DNA from: Paraphysomonas bandaiensis | Taxonomy: Eukaryota; Chrysophyceae | DNA length: 64,000 nt | Direction: 5' to 3' | NCBI GenBank assembly: GCA_965644295.1 | Contig: CBFFRP010000409.1 | Coordinates: forward strand, 49,207 to 113,206 | In this document: piece by piece, positions 33,501 to 44,272 of the stretch | Numbering within the stretch: the first letter of the stretch is position 1 | How the letters are laid out: the number at the start of each line of letters is the position of its first letter | Position numbers and translations under genes: made by a program | The notes under the pieces: generated by a model | What the model saw: the letters and a program-made list of their open reading frames with translations, nothing else | Databases searched by the model: none | Told to the model about the DNA's origin: nothing

Positions 33501-34323
33501 TGTGGTTGATATCTCGGATGGAGTATGTTGTGAGCAGGGGCATTTCGTATGCGATACGTGTTTCGATAAGTATGTATGGTCGGAGTGTATGAAAGATATC
33601 AGTGAAAGGCGATGGATGTATATTTTCGACAAGGAGCGGCAGAGCCACCATTTCATTCGTCGATGTGACAGTGCGGTCATCGAACACTTCCCAACTCTCA
33701 CTGCTGACGACTTCGACTCCAACCCATGGACTGACTATCACCGACATATTGCCCGTTTTGCAGTGAAAGATTTCTTCGAAGACAAGCTCTGTATATTTTG
33801 CCCGTATCAAAGGAAGCAATGTACTTGTGAGCCGTTGGAGGAAGAGATTGTATTCCGTCACATTTCTCCCGCTACACTTGAGGTTTACAAAACCAGCAGA
33901 AATGAACTGATCGAATGGCGACGGAGCCATGAGTTGCTTCTCAAAACACAAGAAGCTAGAGAGCTCATTGCGAATATATCTGACGTTGATCAGCAAGCTG
34001 AAGAAGCTCGGTCATACATAGTTGAGACCATCAACACTCTGAAATGCCCTCGCTGTGAGGCAGAGTTTGATAATTTCGGGTTTTCAGCTGCCCTAGTATG
34101 CGGCCAATGTGGATGCAATTTTTGCTCATACTGTGTACGTGATTGTGGTGACGATTCAGTTTCACATGTTGTACGATGTCCGAACAACGTAATCGGAAGC
34201 CTTAAAGTAACAGAAGGAGAGTTTAAAGCCGAGCAGTTGGCACGTCAAAGTAGAATGACCAAAGAATATGTGAAAACTTTACCCGAAGAAACGTGTGCTC
34301 GGCTAGGATGTGCAGGTAATTGA
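30548..34323 (+). CDS. Ankyrin-repeat / pseudokinase / zinc-cluster (RING-IBR-like) protein
   Basis: Exons 30548-30643, 30690-30788, 30861-30959, 31012-31110, 31259-31282, about 31340-31383 and 31426-34323 give about 1119 aa. Exons 2-4 are each 99 nt and each encodes exactly one 33-residue ankyrin repeat (NGCTALLYAS, VGNSPLMIAS, TGKTALIYAD starts). A charged helical stretch follows (RLEEQKAIAEEARKK). A protein-kinase fold lies at about 570-800: VVLKKY supplies Lys592, but the catalytic loop is HCGLKLANIL (684-693), so HRD has become HCG. DFG is DYD (704-706), and the end of the activation segment, GTIEFLAPEI, is kept. It is therefore probably a pseudokinase. C-terminal zinc clusters follow: CCRCERVV...GHFVCDTCF at about 841-872, and CPRCEAEF...CGQCGCNFCSYC...H...C at about 1028-1075, similar to IBR/RING2 modules of RBR ubiquitin ligases. 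A scaffold or E3 role is inferred. Confidence 0.8.
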
Positions 34324-34448
34324 GAAGAAAAATGATTGGTAGTTGTGATTACATGAGTATGGCGAATGACAATTAATGATAGTGAGATTGATCATAATTA
34401 ATTTATAAGTAAAGTTTATCAAGCTATCTAGTCGTGAATGTCTGATTT

Positions 34449-34660
34449 TTAGCAATAGGCGGATAAAAGTCAGAATTATTCAAAACAACTTAACTAACTA
34501 GTTCTTAACTCTGATAGCCTACTATTTTACGCTACGAAAGCGGCTTCTGCATCACCGCAGGCACCAAGGTGTAACCACTTTCGCTCTATCGCTCAAAGCA
34601 AACCCAGTGAGCAAGCAGAATGTTAATATACCTGACATCTGCTGACTTCAGGATTGTGAG
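34449..34660 (+). repeat. Dispersed hairpin repeat, copy R2 (truncated)
   Basis: Starts TAGCAATAGGCG, contains CATCACCGCAGGCACCAAGG and the conserved segment GAGCAAGCAGAATGTTAATA shared with copy R3, and then breaks off before the terminal repeat of the YR transposon. Confidence 0.7.
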
Positions 34661-34719
34661 TCTTTCAGAAAGTGTGAGAGTATTAATTTAAGCTTTAGTT
34701 AGTGCAATATTGACTTATC

Positions 34720-34832
34720 CCCATTTTGTCTCAAAAAAAGCTTTTTTTTGACCTGATTTGGGCTCTACAGAACGCTCATATTAGCACCGGGCTAATATAG
34801 ACATTCAACTTCAATAATCGGTTCGAACAGAA
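34720..34832 (+). repeat. Terminal repeat of the YR transposon (5' end)
   Basis: Matches the reverse complement of 23705-23820. It stands 77 bp before the start codon of the recombinase N-terminal fragment, so in this copy it is the 5' terminus. Contains the palindrome AAAAAAAGCTTTTTTTT. Confidence 0.75.
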
Positions 34833-34908
34833 CATATCGTTTATTGAATACGATATTGACAGTCATTTAAACCGACTTTATCATTACATTACACAATTTA
34901 GGAAGATA

Positions 34909-35262
34909 ATGAATGAACTTTCAGCCGCAGATATCCAAACACTCCAAGAAATATTTGGCTCGTCGTCTGATGAAGAAGACCACGATGACGTCAATGCAAG
35001 GGATCTCACTTCTAACTCAGGACTTCGCAGAAATACGTCCAGCGTTTTGATGGAGAGTTCAAATTCCAAAGCCGATGCTGAAGGTGATTTGGAGCAGTGG
35101 CACTCATTCCTTTCAGGGTTTGGGTCACGGCGAGCCTATCAAGACTGCATCGACAAGTTCTTTTCTTGGCGTGCCTCATACGATACAGTGAACACATCAC
35201 TTCACATGTCCCTTTTGAAGTATTTTGACTTTCAGAGAGAACAACTGAATAATGATAACCAA
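34909..35262 (+). pseudogene. Tyrosine recombinase of a Crypton-like transposon, N-terminal half
   Basis: From ATG 34909 about 118 codons read through an acidic N-terminus (SSSDEEDHDDVN) into FLSGFGSRRAYQDCIDKFF and SLHMSLLKYFDFQREQ, the pattern of the helical core-binding (SAM-like) domain that precedes the catalytic domain in tyrosine recombinases. The frame then runs into an inverted gag sequence at about 35264. It complements the catalytic half at 22190-22990 and belongs to the same family, as shown by the shared terminal repeat. Confidence 0.6.
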
Positions 35263-35284
35263 CGTATGTATGCACCTTTTAAAA

Positions 35285-35381
35285 CCTCCTCCTCTTGGAA
35301 TACTAGGATGTCATTAATTGCCTTGGCCACCACTCCTAACTTTAGAGATTCTATGCGCACCGGGCAACGCTTCTCTTCCCT
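35285..35381. repeat. 97-bp exact duplication (copy a)
   Basis: Identical, same orientation, to 35663-35759. Copy b is in its natural place in gag 1; copy a sits at the junction with the YR fragment. Confidence 0.9.
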
Positions 35382-35662
35382 TATGGTCTTAAATGCTTGA
35401 ATCAGCTTCAATTGCTGATTGTAAAACGTTTCAAAAGTAGCTGAGTTTACATGTTTCCATTCCATAATTCTGATGTGCTTCAAAGCATCTCTGAGCTCGT
35501 TATAAAAACCCACACAATTGAACACTCGCGTTTCTCTCGCAACGATTCTCAATAAGTCTGATAAGTCCATTGCAGCCAAATCCGAATAAGCAATGCTGTA
35601 AACATTTCGCAGATGATCCTTAACACTCCTAGACAGGACTTTCTGTACACGGACTACAGTTT

Positions 35663-35759
35663 CCTCCTCCTCTTGGAATACTAGGATGTCATTAATTGCC
35701 TTGGCCACCACTCCTAACTTTAGAGATTCTATGCGCACCGGGCAACGCTTCTCTTCCCT
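35663..35759. repeat. 97-bp exact duplication (copy b)
   Basis: Source copy within gag 1, encoding the REEKRCPVRIESLKL region; repeated exactly at 35285-35381. Confidence 0.9.
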
Positions 35760-36209
35760 CGTGATGGTAACCGTTCTGGAATTTGCTACCTCCGCGCTCT
35801 TCTTTAAATCTCTGAAAAGTTTTCCTGGCTTCTTGCCCTTGAATATTTGTTCCGCGGCCAGATTTTTAGGTACTGTTGCATTCTCTGCATTGGATTCTGA
35901 CTTACAATCTTCCTCGTCCTCCTTCTGCATTGGATTGGGTCGAAAGTTGGCTAGGTCACCCATTGTGGAATATCTGGGCTTCCTTTTCTCCGGCTTAGAA
36001 GACTGCTTGTGCTTTGTGCTTGTTGACGCATCAGGGCTACTAGAATGTTGTGATTGGACTTGGTCGGTGTCTTCCAATCCATGCACCTTCTCCTCCAGAC
36101 TCTGCATCCTATCATTCAAAGTAGAGACTGCTGAGACAACGTCTGTGAAAGTGGTCGACATTGTCCTGAGCGTGTCTAAAATCTCCTGATTGGAGCTTGC
36201 ACCCGCCAT

Positions 36210-38431
36210 GGCTTCGCTCTTTCCTGCGGCCGCGCTTGGAGCTCTTGGGTTAGTTTTTCAGTTTTCTCTTCCTGAGGAACGTCAGACTTCTTGGGCGAGG
36301 TCTTTTTCCCTTGCTTTCCACGCTTACCCTCAGTAGGTGTATGCATGATAAAATGGTAGTTGGGTTTGTGCCTTTTATTGGTCCTTTTGCAGGGCTTTCA
36401 GCAACCACCTGTGCACTTGTAGCTCGAATTCTAGTAGCTGGCGGACTTGCCAACTATACTGGATATTCTCACTCCAAAAGCACACCACTGAGTACAACAA
36501 ATGCTTGAGAAGCAGTTATGTTGTTCACAGCTTGTCACTGCACAGAACACCACTGTAAAACAATAGCAACGACTTTGCTGCAGTTGATTTACGGGGTTCA
36601 GGCAGCTAGGCTACGTTGCGTACTATGTCCTAACAGAGACTTTTAATTGGCTTTGCCCTATTGTCAGGCAACGAATATGAGGAGACGGAAAAGTCTAGCT
36701 CAGTATTCTATGTGAAAACTCAAACAATATAATTCAATTACAGGGGTGTAGTATGAGTGCAAAAGACAATATAAAATGCTTGTCTATTGACTACAGTAAC
36801 ACAATAACAACTGCAAAATATTTTGCACGAGCAATTAAGTAATTAATTACTATGACGCAGCCTCGTTTGACAACTCAACTGTCACCTCACAGTTTGGTTT
36901 GATAACCAAGAATATGGCTCGTGATAACGCTAACTACTATCACTGTATAGGAATCAAGAAAATGAGACCAAAGAAGTGATATTATTACAGGTAAATTGTG
37001 ACCACACGTGGCATTTCCTATGCCCTATCTACGTGGCTATAGTACCAGAACTGCATGCATTGCCCATTCAGGACCCTGTGATATTAGTTTAGGACCCTAT
37101 ATCAAGAACATTATATCATCAGGACCCTATACCATGTCTAGGATGCATATTCTATGTTATACTCATTAAGATGGGGTAACGAGCTATGATGTACCTACAC
37201 ACGGAATCAACGTTCAGGTGTGATGTCCACTTTATCTGCCGATGATGATGTACACTATGATCTGCTGATGGTGACTTCACGCAATGTGAAACCTGCCACA
37301 AATTTATAATAAAGTTATGTGGGTCAGTATTCCAGTGTAGCAGTTGCAGTGTATACTTCCATAGGAATACGTACTGGCATTACCCATACTACCCTATAGG
37401 GGGGCAAGTACATATCACATCAAGGGAGAATGGATATTATATACTCGAGGTGCACGAGTGTTCATACCAGGCCCAGTGGGGAATCAATTGTGATATGCAA
37501 TACCTGGTATGCAGGGTTGTATTTACGTATTAACCTGGATATTAGGGATTTTGGGTTCTTGAATGCTAAAATATACCAAAGTGGCGGTATACTGTTTTTG
37601 TATGGGTATTTTTAGGTAGAAAGTAAAACGTAGGATATGATGTACTATGAGTATGCGGTTATACGTTGCTCCTTAGGTTGCTGTGTGTATTCAGTTTATA
37701 GAATAAACACGTTTCTGTGGGTAGTGATGACGTTGCAGGGTGTTGTGATGTTGTTGAGGAGTAGGAGTGGGTGTAACATGTATGCTATGGTGTTATGCAC
37801 TTGTTTAGGCTTAACCGAAGTGCTTGGTGCCAACGATCTTGTTGCACTGGCGGTGTTACCTGCGTGGTGATTTCTGGCGGAAATCATTAACTGGGCATTA
37901 GGTTATTGCTTAGAGCAGTCACAGCATTAATAATACATTGTTCTTACACTTGCGTGTTTGTGTGGTATACCTGTACTGCGAGCCGTGATTTCGGTTTTCA
38001 AACCGGGTTACGTCACAGTAAATATTTACTTATTTGCTCGCACAAGAATTCTTGTAATTAATTCTTGATACACATCATTTAGATAGACCTGTCTGTGTGC
38101 CTTGCTTGTGTGCGTTGTGCAGGGGTGTCTTGTGTCAGTGTGTTGAGTGGTGTCTTGGTGTCTTGGTGGATTCTTACGCAGGTCTGTGGATTTGTCAGTT
38201 TCTTCCGGGGGACTTGGGACTGGATTTGAGTTATTTCATTGAGACCTGTGAGCGAATTTTAAATTCCCTCCTTGTCGATCTTTGTTAGTCTCTGAAACCA
38301 AGGGAGCTGTGTAGCTCTGAGGTGGAAAATCTGCTGGTGTGCATAAATATAGAACCCCACATTAGGCAATATATATATAATCACTGTGTGGGTATATAAA
38401 CTAAAGAGTGTAACAGCAACTAAGGTGGAAG
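36210..38431. other. Region between two divergent gag genes
   Basis: No pol, LTR or host gene recognised. It should contain the leaders or LTRs of both gag-type elements. AGGACCCTAT recurs three times at about 37069-37125. A short basic reading frame on the minus strand at 36453-36250 has no recognisable homology. Confidence 0.35.
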
Positions 38432-39235
38432 ATGCAAACTCCCGTTGGTAGGAGTAGCCCTAAGAGCCACTCTGGTTCTGAAGGCAGTGTTAAGGAGGAT
38501 CTAGAGCCTTCAATGCTCGAAATCATTCTTGCACGTTTCGATGCCTTGGAAAGGAAATTCGATACGAGAATAGATGACTTAACGTTCAGAGTCACGCGAC
38601 TCGAAGAGCGGGCCTCACGTAGAGGTACACCTGTAGGCTCTAGAGCGCAGAGCCCCACGATTCTAAGGGAAGATCAAAATATCCCAGGGGCAGATGAAAC
38701 AGTTACGAAAGGAACACCTACAGTTCCTGACACGTTGCCGAAACCGGTAAAGAAACGTGATACAAGGAGATACTCTACTCTGCATAATTTAGCGGAACAC
38801 TATCGCACTCCTTGGCGGGATGAGTCTGTAAGAGAATTGTTGGAGGAGGAAGATACTTCTACTGCTCAGTCAAGTGGTAATGCTGAGGAGGATGGTGATC
38901 AGCAGGTGGCTTCAGAATTCCCTACTAGAACTCAAGTTTTGTTAGGAGGCAAGAAACCTGGGAAGCTGTTCAGGGAATTGAAAAAGAATGCCAACCTTCC
39001 AAATGTGCAACAGACTGTTGTAATGCGTGAGGAAAGAACTTGCAAAGTTCGTATCAATGAACTTAAGCTTTCTAAAGTGGCTAGAGCTGTCAAACAAATC
39101 TTGGATTTTCAAGAAGAGGAACAGACCACTGTGCGTCTACAAAAGGTTGTCTCTGGAGAATTAAGAGATCATCTAAGAGATATGACACAGCCAGGTTTGA
39201 TAACCAAGGCTGTGCAGCAGAAACAAACACAATGA
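38432..39235 (+). CDS. LTR-retrotransposon gag-like gene 2 (probably truncated)
   Basis: 267 codons from ATG 38432: a coiled-coil-like N-terminus (MLEIILARFDALERKFDTRI), a charged linker with YSTLHNLAEHY, GGKKPGKLFRELKK, REERTCKVRINELKL and LQKVVSGELRDHLRD. Homology to gag 1 runs to LRD and then stops, and the ending TQPGLITKAVQQKQTQ has no counterpart, so the true gag is probably cut here. No zinc knuckle and no pol follow. Confidence 0.6.
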   Translation: MQTPVGRSSPKSHSGSEGSVKEDLEPSMLEIILARFDALERKFDTRIDDLTFRVTRLEERASRRGTPVGSRAQSPTILREDQNIPGADETVTKGTPTVPDTLPKPVKKRDTRRYSTLHNLAEHYRTPWRDESVRELLEEEDTSTAQSSGNAEEDGDQQVASEFPTRTQVLLGGKKPGKLFRELKKNANLPNVQQTVVMREERTCKVRINELKLSKVARAVKQILDFQEEEQTTVRLQKVVSGELRDHLRDMTQPGLITKAVQQKQTQ

Positions 39236-39623
39236 GTTAACCAGAGCTATATGTACGTCTGATTGCAGGAGAACAGGATGATTATTACTCTAAACAGTAT
39301 GTCAAGCGTTGCAAGCTTGTACTAGTGACCCCCTCCAAGAATCACCGCGCAAACCCCACCTCCAGTGAAGTCAGAACACTAGTGTACAAACAGAACAACA
39401 CTTAACAAAAACACTGAGCTGTAAAGCAATGCAACATAGAACCAGCACAACACACCACACTCGCGATGACACCACACACCACACTCGCCAGTTTGTAAAT
39501 TAGCCGTTGAATACTGCGTATTCAGAGTACTGCTACTGTATTACAATGGACCAACTTGTATGTGAGTGTGCAGCATACCGTATGATGCTTTTTCTACATC
39601 TACTATCTCAGACTAAGAACCAA
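39236..39623. other. Intergenic / broken element
   Basis: CACACCACACTCGC-type direct repeats at about 39448-39490; otherwise nothing recognised. Confidence 0.35.
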
Positions 39624-39952
39624 TACTCTGTTTTTATTCTCAGTGTGCATAAGTTCATATTCTCTCTATTATCTACGGTTCACTGATTATTTCATTGAGG
39701 GGGCGTATTAGGATTCAGCTTAATACATGATTGTATCTGTGAGTTATAATGTTCAATGAAATACACCATGAACTGAATTAGAGAGAGTATCTGTCGAAGA
39801 TACGTGATCGTCATCATAACGTCGTCATTATCAGTTACACTTCTAACTATTCCGTTGTGCATGATAGTACGTTCTATATTGTTATTCATAATTTTTCACT
39901 CTATCGTGTTCATTACTTACACTCTAATAATCACAACATTGTTTTACTATTA
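39624..39952 (+). mobile_element. 3' end of a Copia A-family element with LTR
   Basis: About 82 bp of 3' internal sequence, the polypurine tract TTGAGGGGGCG (39695-39705) and the LTR 39706-39952, nearly identical to 14290-13962. Everything 5' of this is missing, so it is a truncated tail, inverted relative to Copia A. Confidence 0.8.
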
Positions 39953-40269
39953 TAAAGATCAATTCTTTATTATATATCATAGCATTTTCTGTGGCTCAAA
40001 CACGAATAAGTGATCACCACGTAATTTTATTAACACTGTCAGAGTGCAAGGATACAAATATTATTATCAGTTCATAAGCGCTATATATGAGCACAACCGG
40101 CCTACTAATAACCGTCGTTATATCCTATAACTAACTATAGATTACCCAAAACCAATGCAACATGCTACACGGTGTCAAACGACAACAAAAAGCAAGGCAT
40201 CAAGAAATAGGACAATGTTGTCATAACAACAAGGCTTCCAGAAATGAAAACGGCATCGTGATAATGCTC

Positions 40270-41374
40270 TTACAGGGAGGGAAATGCAGATGCATCATTG
40301 ATGTCGACAGACGCTTGGGCACCTTTGCGAGGTCCAGATGCACCTCTACCCCTGCCACCTCTACCCTCTCTGTCTCCACCCCTTCCACCGCGACCACGAC
40401 CACCACGGCCTCCGTCTCGTCGTTCACTGCGCTCCTGTTCCGAAGGGCCGCATGAGAACCCAACTTCAAGGACCTTGTTTTTGCCTATTACACAATTAGA
40501 AACTAAATGGGATGCCATAAAGCCTAATACTACCAGCGCGTTTATCTTTCTTTGTGCGATGCGATGTTTTACCGCCACCTAAGGCAATAAAGGTGTCCTC
40601 CTCTTCCTCCTTAGTCTTCATACCGGAAAAGTCAGCCTCAACCTTCCGCACAGACACCTCACCGAATATCTCCGCATTAGCACGAGAGCTATTACGGGTG
40701 GCGAGGTACTCATCAAGAGTGTAAGTGGGTACCTCCGGCTCAACCTCCACTTCCGGTTCCACCTCAGGCTCACCATCGTCACCAGAGATAGTAGCATCAA
40801 CGCCAATGTCTTCCTTAACAGCCTCTTCGGCTTCCTTGTTGGGATTTCCCCAGTTTGCTTTTCCAGCACCCCCCTTCGCGATCTCCTTACCACTGGAAAA
40901 TACATCAGATATACACATTACTATGTTAAACATACTAACCGCCCAGTTCCACTTCGGCGATCGAACTCCCGCTTTCTCGGTGGGGCATCTCCTTTCTCGT
41001 GTTTGCCACCACGGCCACCGCCTCGTCCACCACGCTGATGACCGCGACCCCCACGACCAGAGCTCGGCTTCTCAGGTGCTGCAGGGGAAGACTCTACCAC
41101 TGGTGCAGGTGCTGGTTTAGATTTAGCCTGGTTGGCTTTATTTCCACCTGAGCTCCATGTGTTTAGATTGTGTGTGTTAAATAGTTACATGATAGAAGAT
41201 AAGAGCGTATCGTGTCTTATTACTCATAAAATACAAGCATCATATCACATAAACCACATGAGATAACAGCACCGGAGACCGGCTCTCACCTGACTTCGCG
41301 TTTGTCTTGTTGGACGACACCTTTGTGAAAGTCTCGTCCTCGTCATCAGACTCAAGAACAGAGAAGAAATTCAT
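40270..41374 (-). CDS. SERBP1/HABP4/Stm1-like ribosome-associated RNA-binding protein
   Basis: The family clamps idle 80S ribosomes and binds mRNA in the cytoplasm. Exons 41374-41290, 41147-40940, 40892-40573 and 40484-40270 join in phase to 275 aa. Hallmarks: RKREFDRRSGTGR followed across an intron by GKEIAKGGAGKANWG, the Stm1/HABP4 signature; an acidic middle; YTLDEYLA; FIALGGG; RGG-rich tracts both before the signature and near the C-terminus (GGRGGRGRGGRGG); and the family end SVDINDASAFPSL with TAA at 40272-40270. Introns are 47-142 nt. The gene is divergent from the exostosin gene that starts 551 bp away. Confidence 0.9.
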
Positions 41375-41924
41375 GTCGACCACCCGTTCTCTATGTCGTC
41401 GGATTCGTTGATGTAAAGTGCCTCTTGTGGCAGGAATTTATATCCAACTGCTCTCTTATGGTGAGATTAACACGCAGAATATGAGGTGCTGTACGCCCAC
41501 AAGATGCTATCCAATACATCCCATACATGTCATACAAGTCCATCGTGTGAGGATTTGTGGTTGATGAGGAGGCAAAAAAAAGTTGGAGAGGATAAGTACT
41601 ACCTACAGATCTTGAACGGGATCAGTCCATATTTTCAGTTTAGAGTTCTGTTCCTTGGTATTCCGGTATTGTACGACGTACCGTGTATAGAACTGCATCA
41701 CTGACCGGTATACGGTATACGCTTTGGAGTACCTCGTAGGGCAGCACAAATATAACAACAGCATGTCGATTCAGTGAGTTGTGCCACAATACACACATGT
41801 ACTAGTGTATATATCTACATGAGTGTGTGTCCATGAGAATCATCTATCTTCGCTCAAGAATCTATTGGTACTGTGCCAGCTGACGTGACGTGGAGCTAGT
41901 GTTCGTTGTCTGTCTTTACAGCAA
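41375..41924. promoter_or_regulatory. Divergent promoter region, SERBP1-like / exostosin
   Basis: Shared upstream interval of two divergent genes. GGTATACGGTATAC at 41707-41720 is a near-palindrome of the GTATAC type also seen upstream of the DMAP1-like gene (603-615) and the transporter (7406-7424). No TATA box can be fixed. Confidence 0.4.
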
Positions 41925-43346
41925 ATGGGTTTCAATTATTACATCCAGTTTGCGGTTGTCTTATCAGTGTGTGTCAGTGAATTCGCAGTATGTGATAAGT
42001 ATTTCTATATATACGATTGGCCCCAAGCGTTACAAGATGTATACCCGCCCCCTGGTGCCCCTTTAGACCGGTCGGCTTCATATGATCATGCATTCTATGA
42101 AAATAATGGTGTCGGGAAGATGATAGACGGTCGCATTGGCATGTTTGCTACCTGGCAGTTCTCATTATTCAAAAATCTCATGTCACGCCTCCGCACCAGT
42201 GAGTTTAGGACAAGTGACCCAAGTTTGGCTAGTGCGTTTGTAGTCCCCTACGATGCTGGTGTCCACTCATTTATTGATCATACGAACGGAAAGGTTCGTT
42301 TGGCTAGCCCTCATGGGTGGACGGCTAGTGAACTGTTGACAAAGGCTAGTAAAACTGCCAATTGGAGGCGTAGGGGACATGATCACTTTGTGATATTCAG
42401 CGTAACGGGTTACCAGATGGTGGGGATTGGGACAAAGATGTTTTTTATGAACATCTGTGAGAACTGTACTGTTCTAACAATTGAGAGCACCCCAAATAAT
42501 ATCGCTATTTCGGGACGAACGAAAAAATACTGGTATTCAGTACCATATCCATCGTCATACCACTGGTGGGAGGGGTTGGAAGAACGGCCGTGGAGGGTAA
42601 AAGAGAGTGGGGCAAGAGACATACTGGCGATATTCATAGGGTCTGTGAAGACGAAGACCGCCAGTTCCAATGCCCTTCGGCGAGCACTATACAGTGAATG
42701 CAATGGGAGGTCGTCAGACTGTCAGTGGCATTCAGCAAGTCACTCTTGTACAGGAGTGCTGAATCAGTCCGACACTATGCTGCTATATTTGCGAAGTAAG
42801 TATTGCCTAGCTCCACCTGGGGATAGTCTCACGCGAAAGAGTATCTTCGACAGCTACTTGACTGGGTGCGTTCCCGTGGTGTTTGCACGTGCATCTCTTT
42901 CTCAGTATTCATGGCACCTCTCCCCAGAGGATATTGAACAGTCAACGGTTTATATACCCAAGCTGGACGTGGTGGAAGGTCGAGTGAGTGTGCTGAACAT
43001 CCTGAGCAACATTGGGGCGGATGAACTGTTAGCCAAGCAGGAGGCCATAGCTCGTATCGCACCCCGACTACAGTACTCTGTAGTACCTGATGTGTATGGG
43101 GGAGAAAGTAGTGTTCCTAAATTACAGGGGGCTGGGAGTATATGGGCACCTCCACAAAGAGATGCTGCTGATGTAATAATAGACCGTATCTTAGACCAAG
43201 AGACGGTTGAGCCGCTTGAAGGGTTTTCTGCTCAGAGGCTCAAGGAGTTGCAAGTAAGACAGAAGGAAATAATGGAAACAGATCCTGATTATATGGGTAT
43301 GGCCCCTTTGTCTCGAAAGAAAAAAAGACAAAATCTTGGTTCTTAG
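41925..43346 (+). CDS. Exostosin-family (GT47) glycosyltransferase
   Basis: Intronless 473-aa ORF. Residues 1-23 form a hydrophobic signal or anchor (YIQFAVVLSVCVSEFAVC), fitting a secreted or Golgi lumenal enzyme. Exostosin features follow in order: FYIYDWP, SAFVVPYDAG, the HDHFVIFSV block (family RGRDHF-----D), SVPYPSSY (family IPY), LAIFIGS (family F-G), and SKYCLAPPGDSLTRKSIFDSYLTGCVPVVF, the diagnostic LCPRGDS--S-R--EA---GC-PV motif with Pro-Gly-Asp intact. The C-terminal ~60 residues are charged. The acceptor sugar is unknown. ATG 41925 lies four bases after a TTACAG, so a 5' untranslated intron is possible. Confidence 0.87.
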   Translation: MGFNYYIQFAVVLSVCVSEFAVCDKYFYIYDWPQALQDVYPPPGAPLDRSASYDHAFYENNGVGKMIDGRIGMFATWQFSLFKNLMSRLRTSEFRTSDPSLASAFVVPYDAGVHSFIDHTNGKVRLASPHGWTASELLTKASKTANWRRRGHDHFVIFSVTGYQMVGIGTKMFFMNICENCTVLTIESTPNNIAISGRTKKYWYSVPYPSSYHWWEGLEERPWRVKESGARDILAIFIGSVKTKTASSNALRRALYSECNGRSSDCQWHSASHSCTGVLNQSDTMLLYLRSKYCLAPPGDSLTRKSIFDSYLTGCVPVVFARASLSQYSWHLSPEDIEQSTVYIPKLDVVEGRVSVLNILSNIGADELLAKQEAIARIAPRLQYSVVPDVYGGESSVPKLQGAGSIWAPPQRDAADVIIDRILDQETVEPLEGFSAQRLKELQVRQKEIMETDPDYMGMAPLSRKKKRQNLGS

Positions 43347-43833
43347 AACTGTGTATGGATGTTATTTAGAATCAATGTACATGCCCGATTGCATTAAGTC
43401 TGAAACAGAATGGTATACTCCCCAGAAAATGGAGAATTACACCAAAACAATTTAGCTTCAATAGTGATAATAATAGACTGGTTTTACCACTAACTCCCAT
43501 CCAACAGGCAACAGGTTGTCCATATAGTTCTATTTTGACTAGGTTGAATAATATTCCTTGTTTTAATCATATAAGCAAGGAAGGTGAGTATCATTTGAAT
43601 GACGGGTCATGTGAATCCAAAAATCAATGCACACTTACAATAACAAACCATTAACAAAAAAGAAATCTGGTGAACCTTGTAAGTGAAATCTGAACCTAAA
43701 ACCAACACACAAAACTGAAATAAAAGATACAAAGAAAACGATTTGAAAAGGTGCCACAAGTAGGAAGGTAAGACGAACGAAAAACACACAAAGTAGCAGA
43801 AGGCGAACGAAGTTACATATATGGAAGACGTAC
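43347..43833. other. Intergenic region
   Basis: AT-rich; nothing recognised. Confidence 0.4.
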
Positions 43834-44272
43834 TATTAGCAATTGGCGTTTAAGAGTCAGTGCGATATCTTACTATTTAACCCTACAAAATCGGTTTGTG
43901 CGTCACAGCAAGCACCAAGGTGCAATCACTTTCACTCTATCACTCAAAGCCAACGCAATGAGCAAGCAGAATGTTGATATACCTGACATTTGCTTGAGTC
44001 TTAAAGGTGAACAGCCTGATGCTTGACTTCAGCAGGTAGCTCAATGCCCCGATACCTGTTTATTCGTCAAAGCTCAAAGACGTCTACATAAGTGACACCT
44101 ATATTAGTGTCCATTGTACCTTGTATCATACAAGTACTAGGCTATGAATGGGCAGAAAAGTATCTGCTGACTATATATGCGGCTCGCGTTAGTTTTGCGG
44201 AGAAATATATCTCCAGCAGTACTTATTCCTCAGAACACCAAGAAAAGGTGGGAGTCCGACTTTGTTGAGGGT
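43834..44272 (+). repeat. Dispersed hairpin repeat, copy R3
   Basis: Full-length plus copy from TTAGCAATTGGCGTT to AAGGTGGGAGTCCGACTTTG. Includes the hairpin region GTGCGTCACAGCAAGCACC, AAGGTGAACAGCC, CCTGTTTATTCGTC and the terminal stem CACCAAGAAAAGGTG. Confidence 0.8.

Larger units (their letters stand above)
35264..36209 (-). pseudogene. LTR-retrotransposon gag-like gene 1, rearranged
   Basis: ATG at 36209. The protein has an N-terminal helical segment, a charged linker with YSTMGDLANF, a conserved KGKKPGKLFRDLKK, and a domain starting REEKRCPVRIESLKL. It is clearly homologous to the gag at 38432-39235 (GGKKPGKLFRELKK; REERTCKVRINELKL). The domain architecture suggests capsid/nucleocapsid of an LTR element, but no pol is attached. 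Near its 3' end a 97-bp piece of its own middle is repeated, after which the sequence joins the YR transposon fragment. Confidence 0.65.

Noticed and set aside
43607-43789. Short hydrophobic minus-strand frame downstream of the exostosin gene
   Set aside because: Low-complexity T-rich translation with no exon context.
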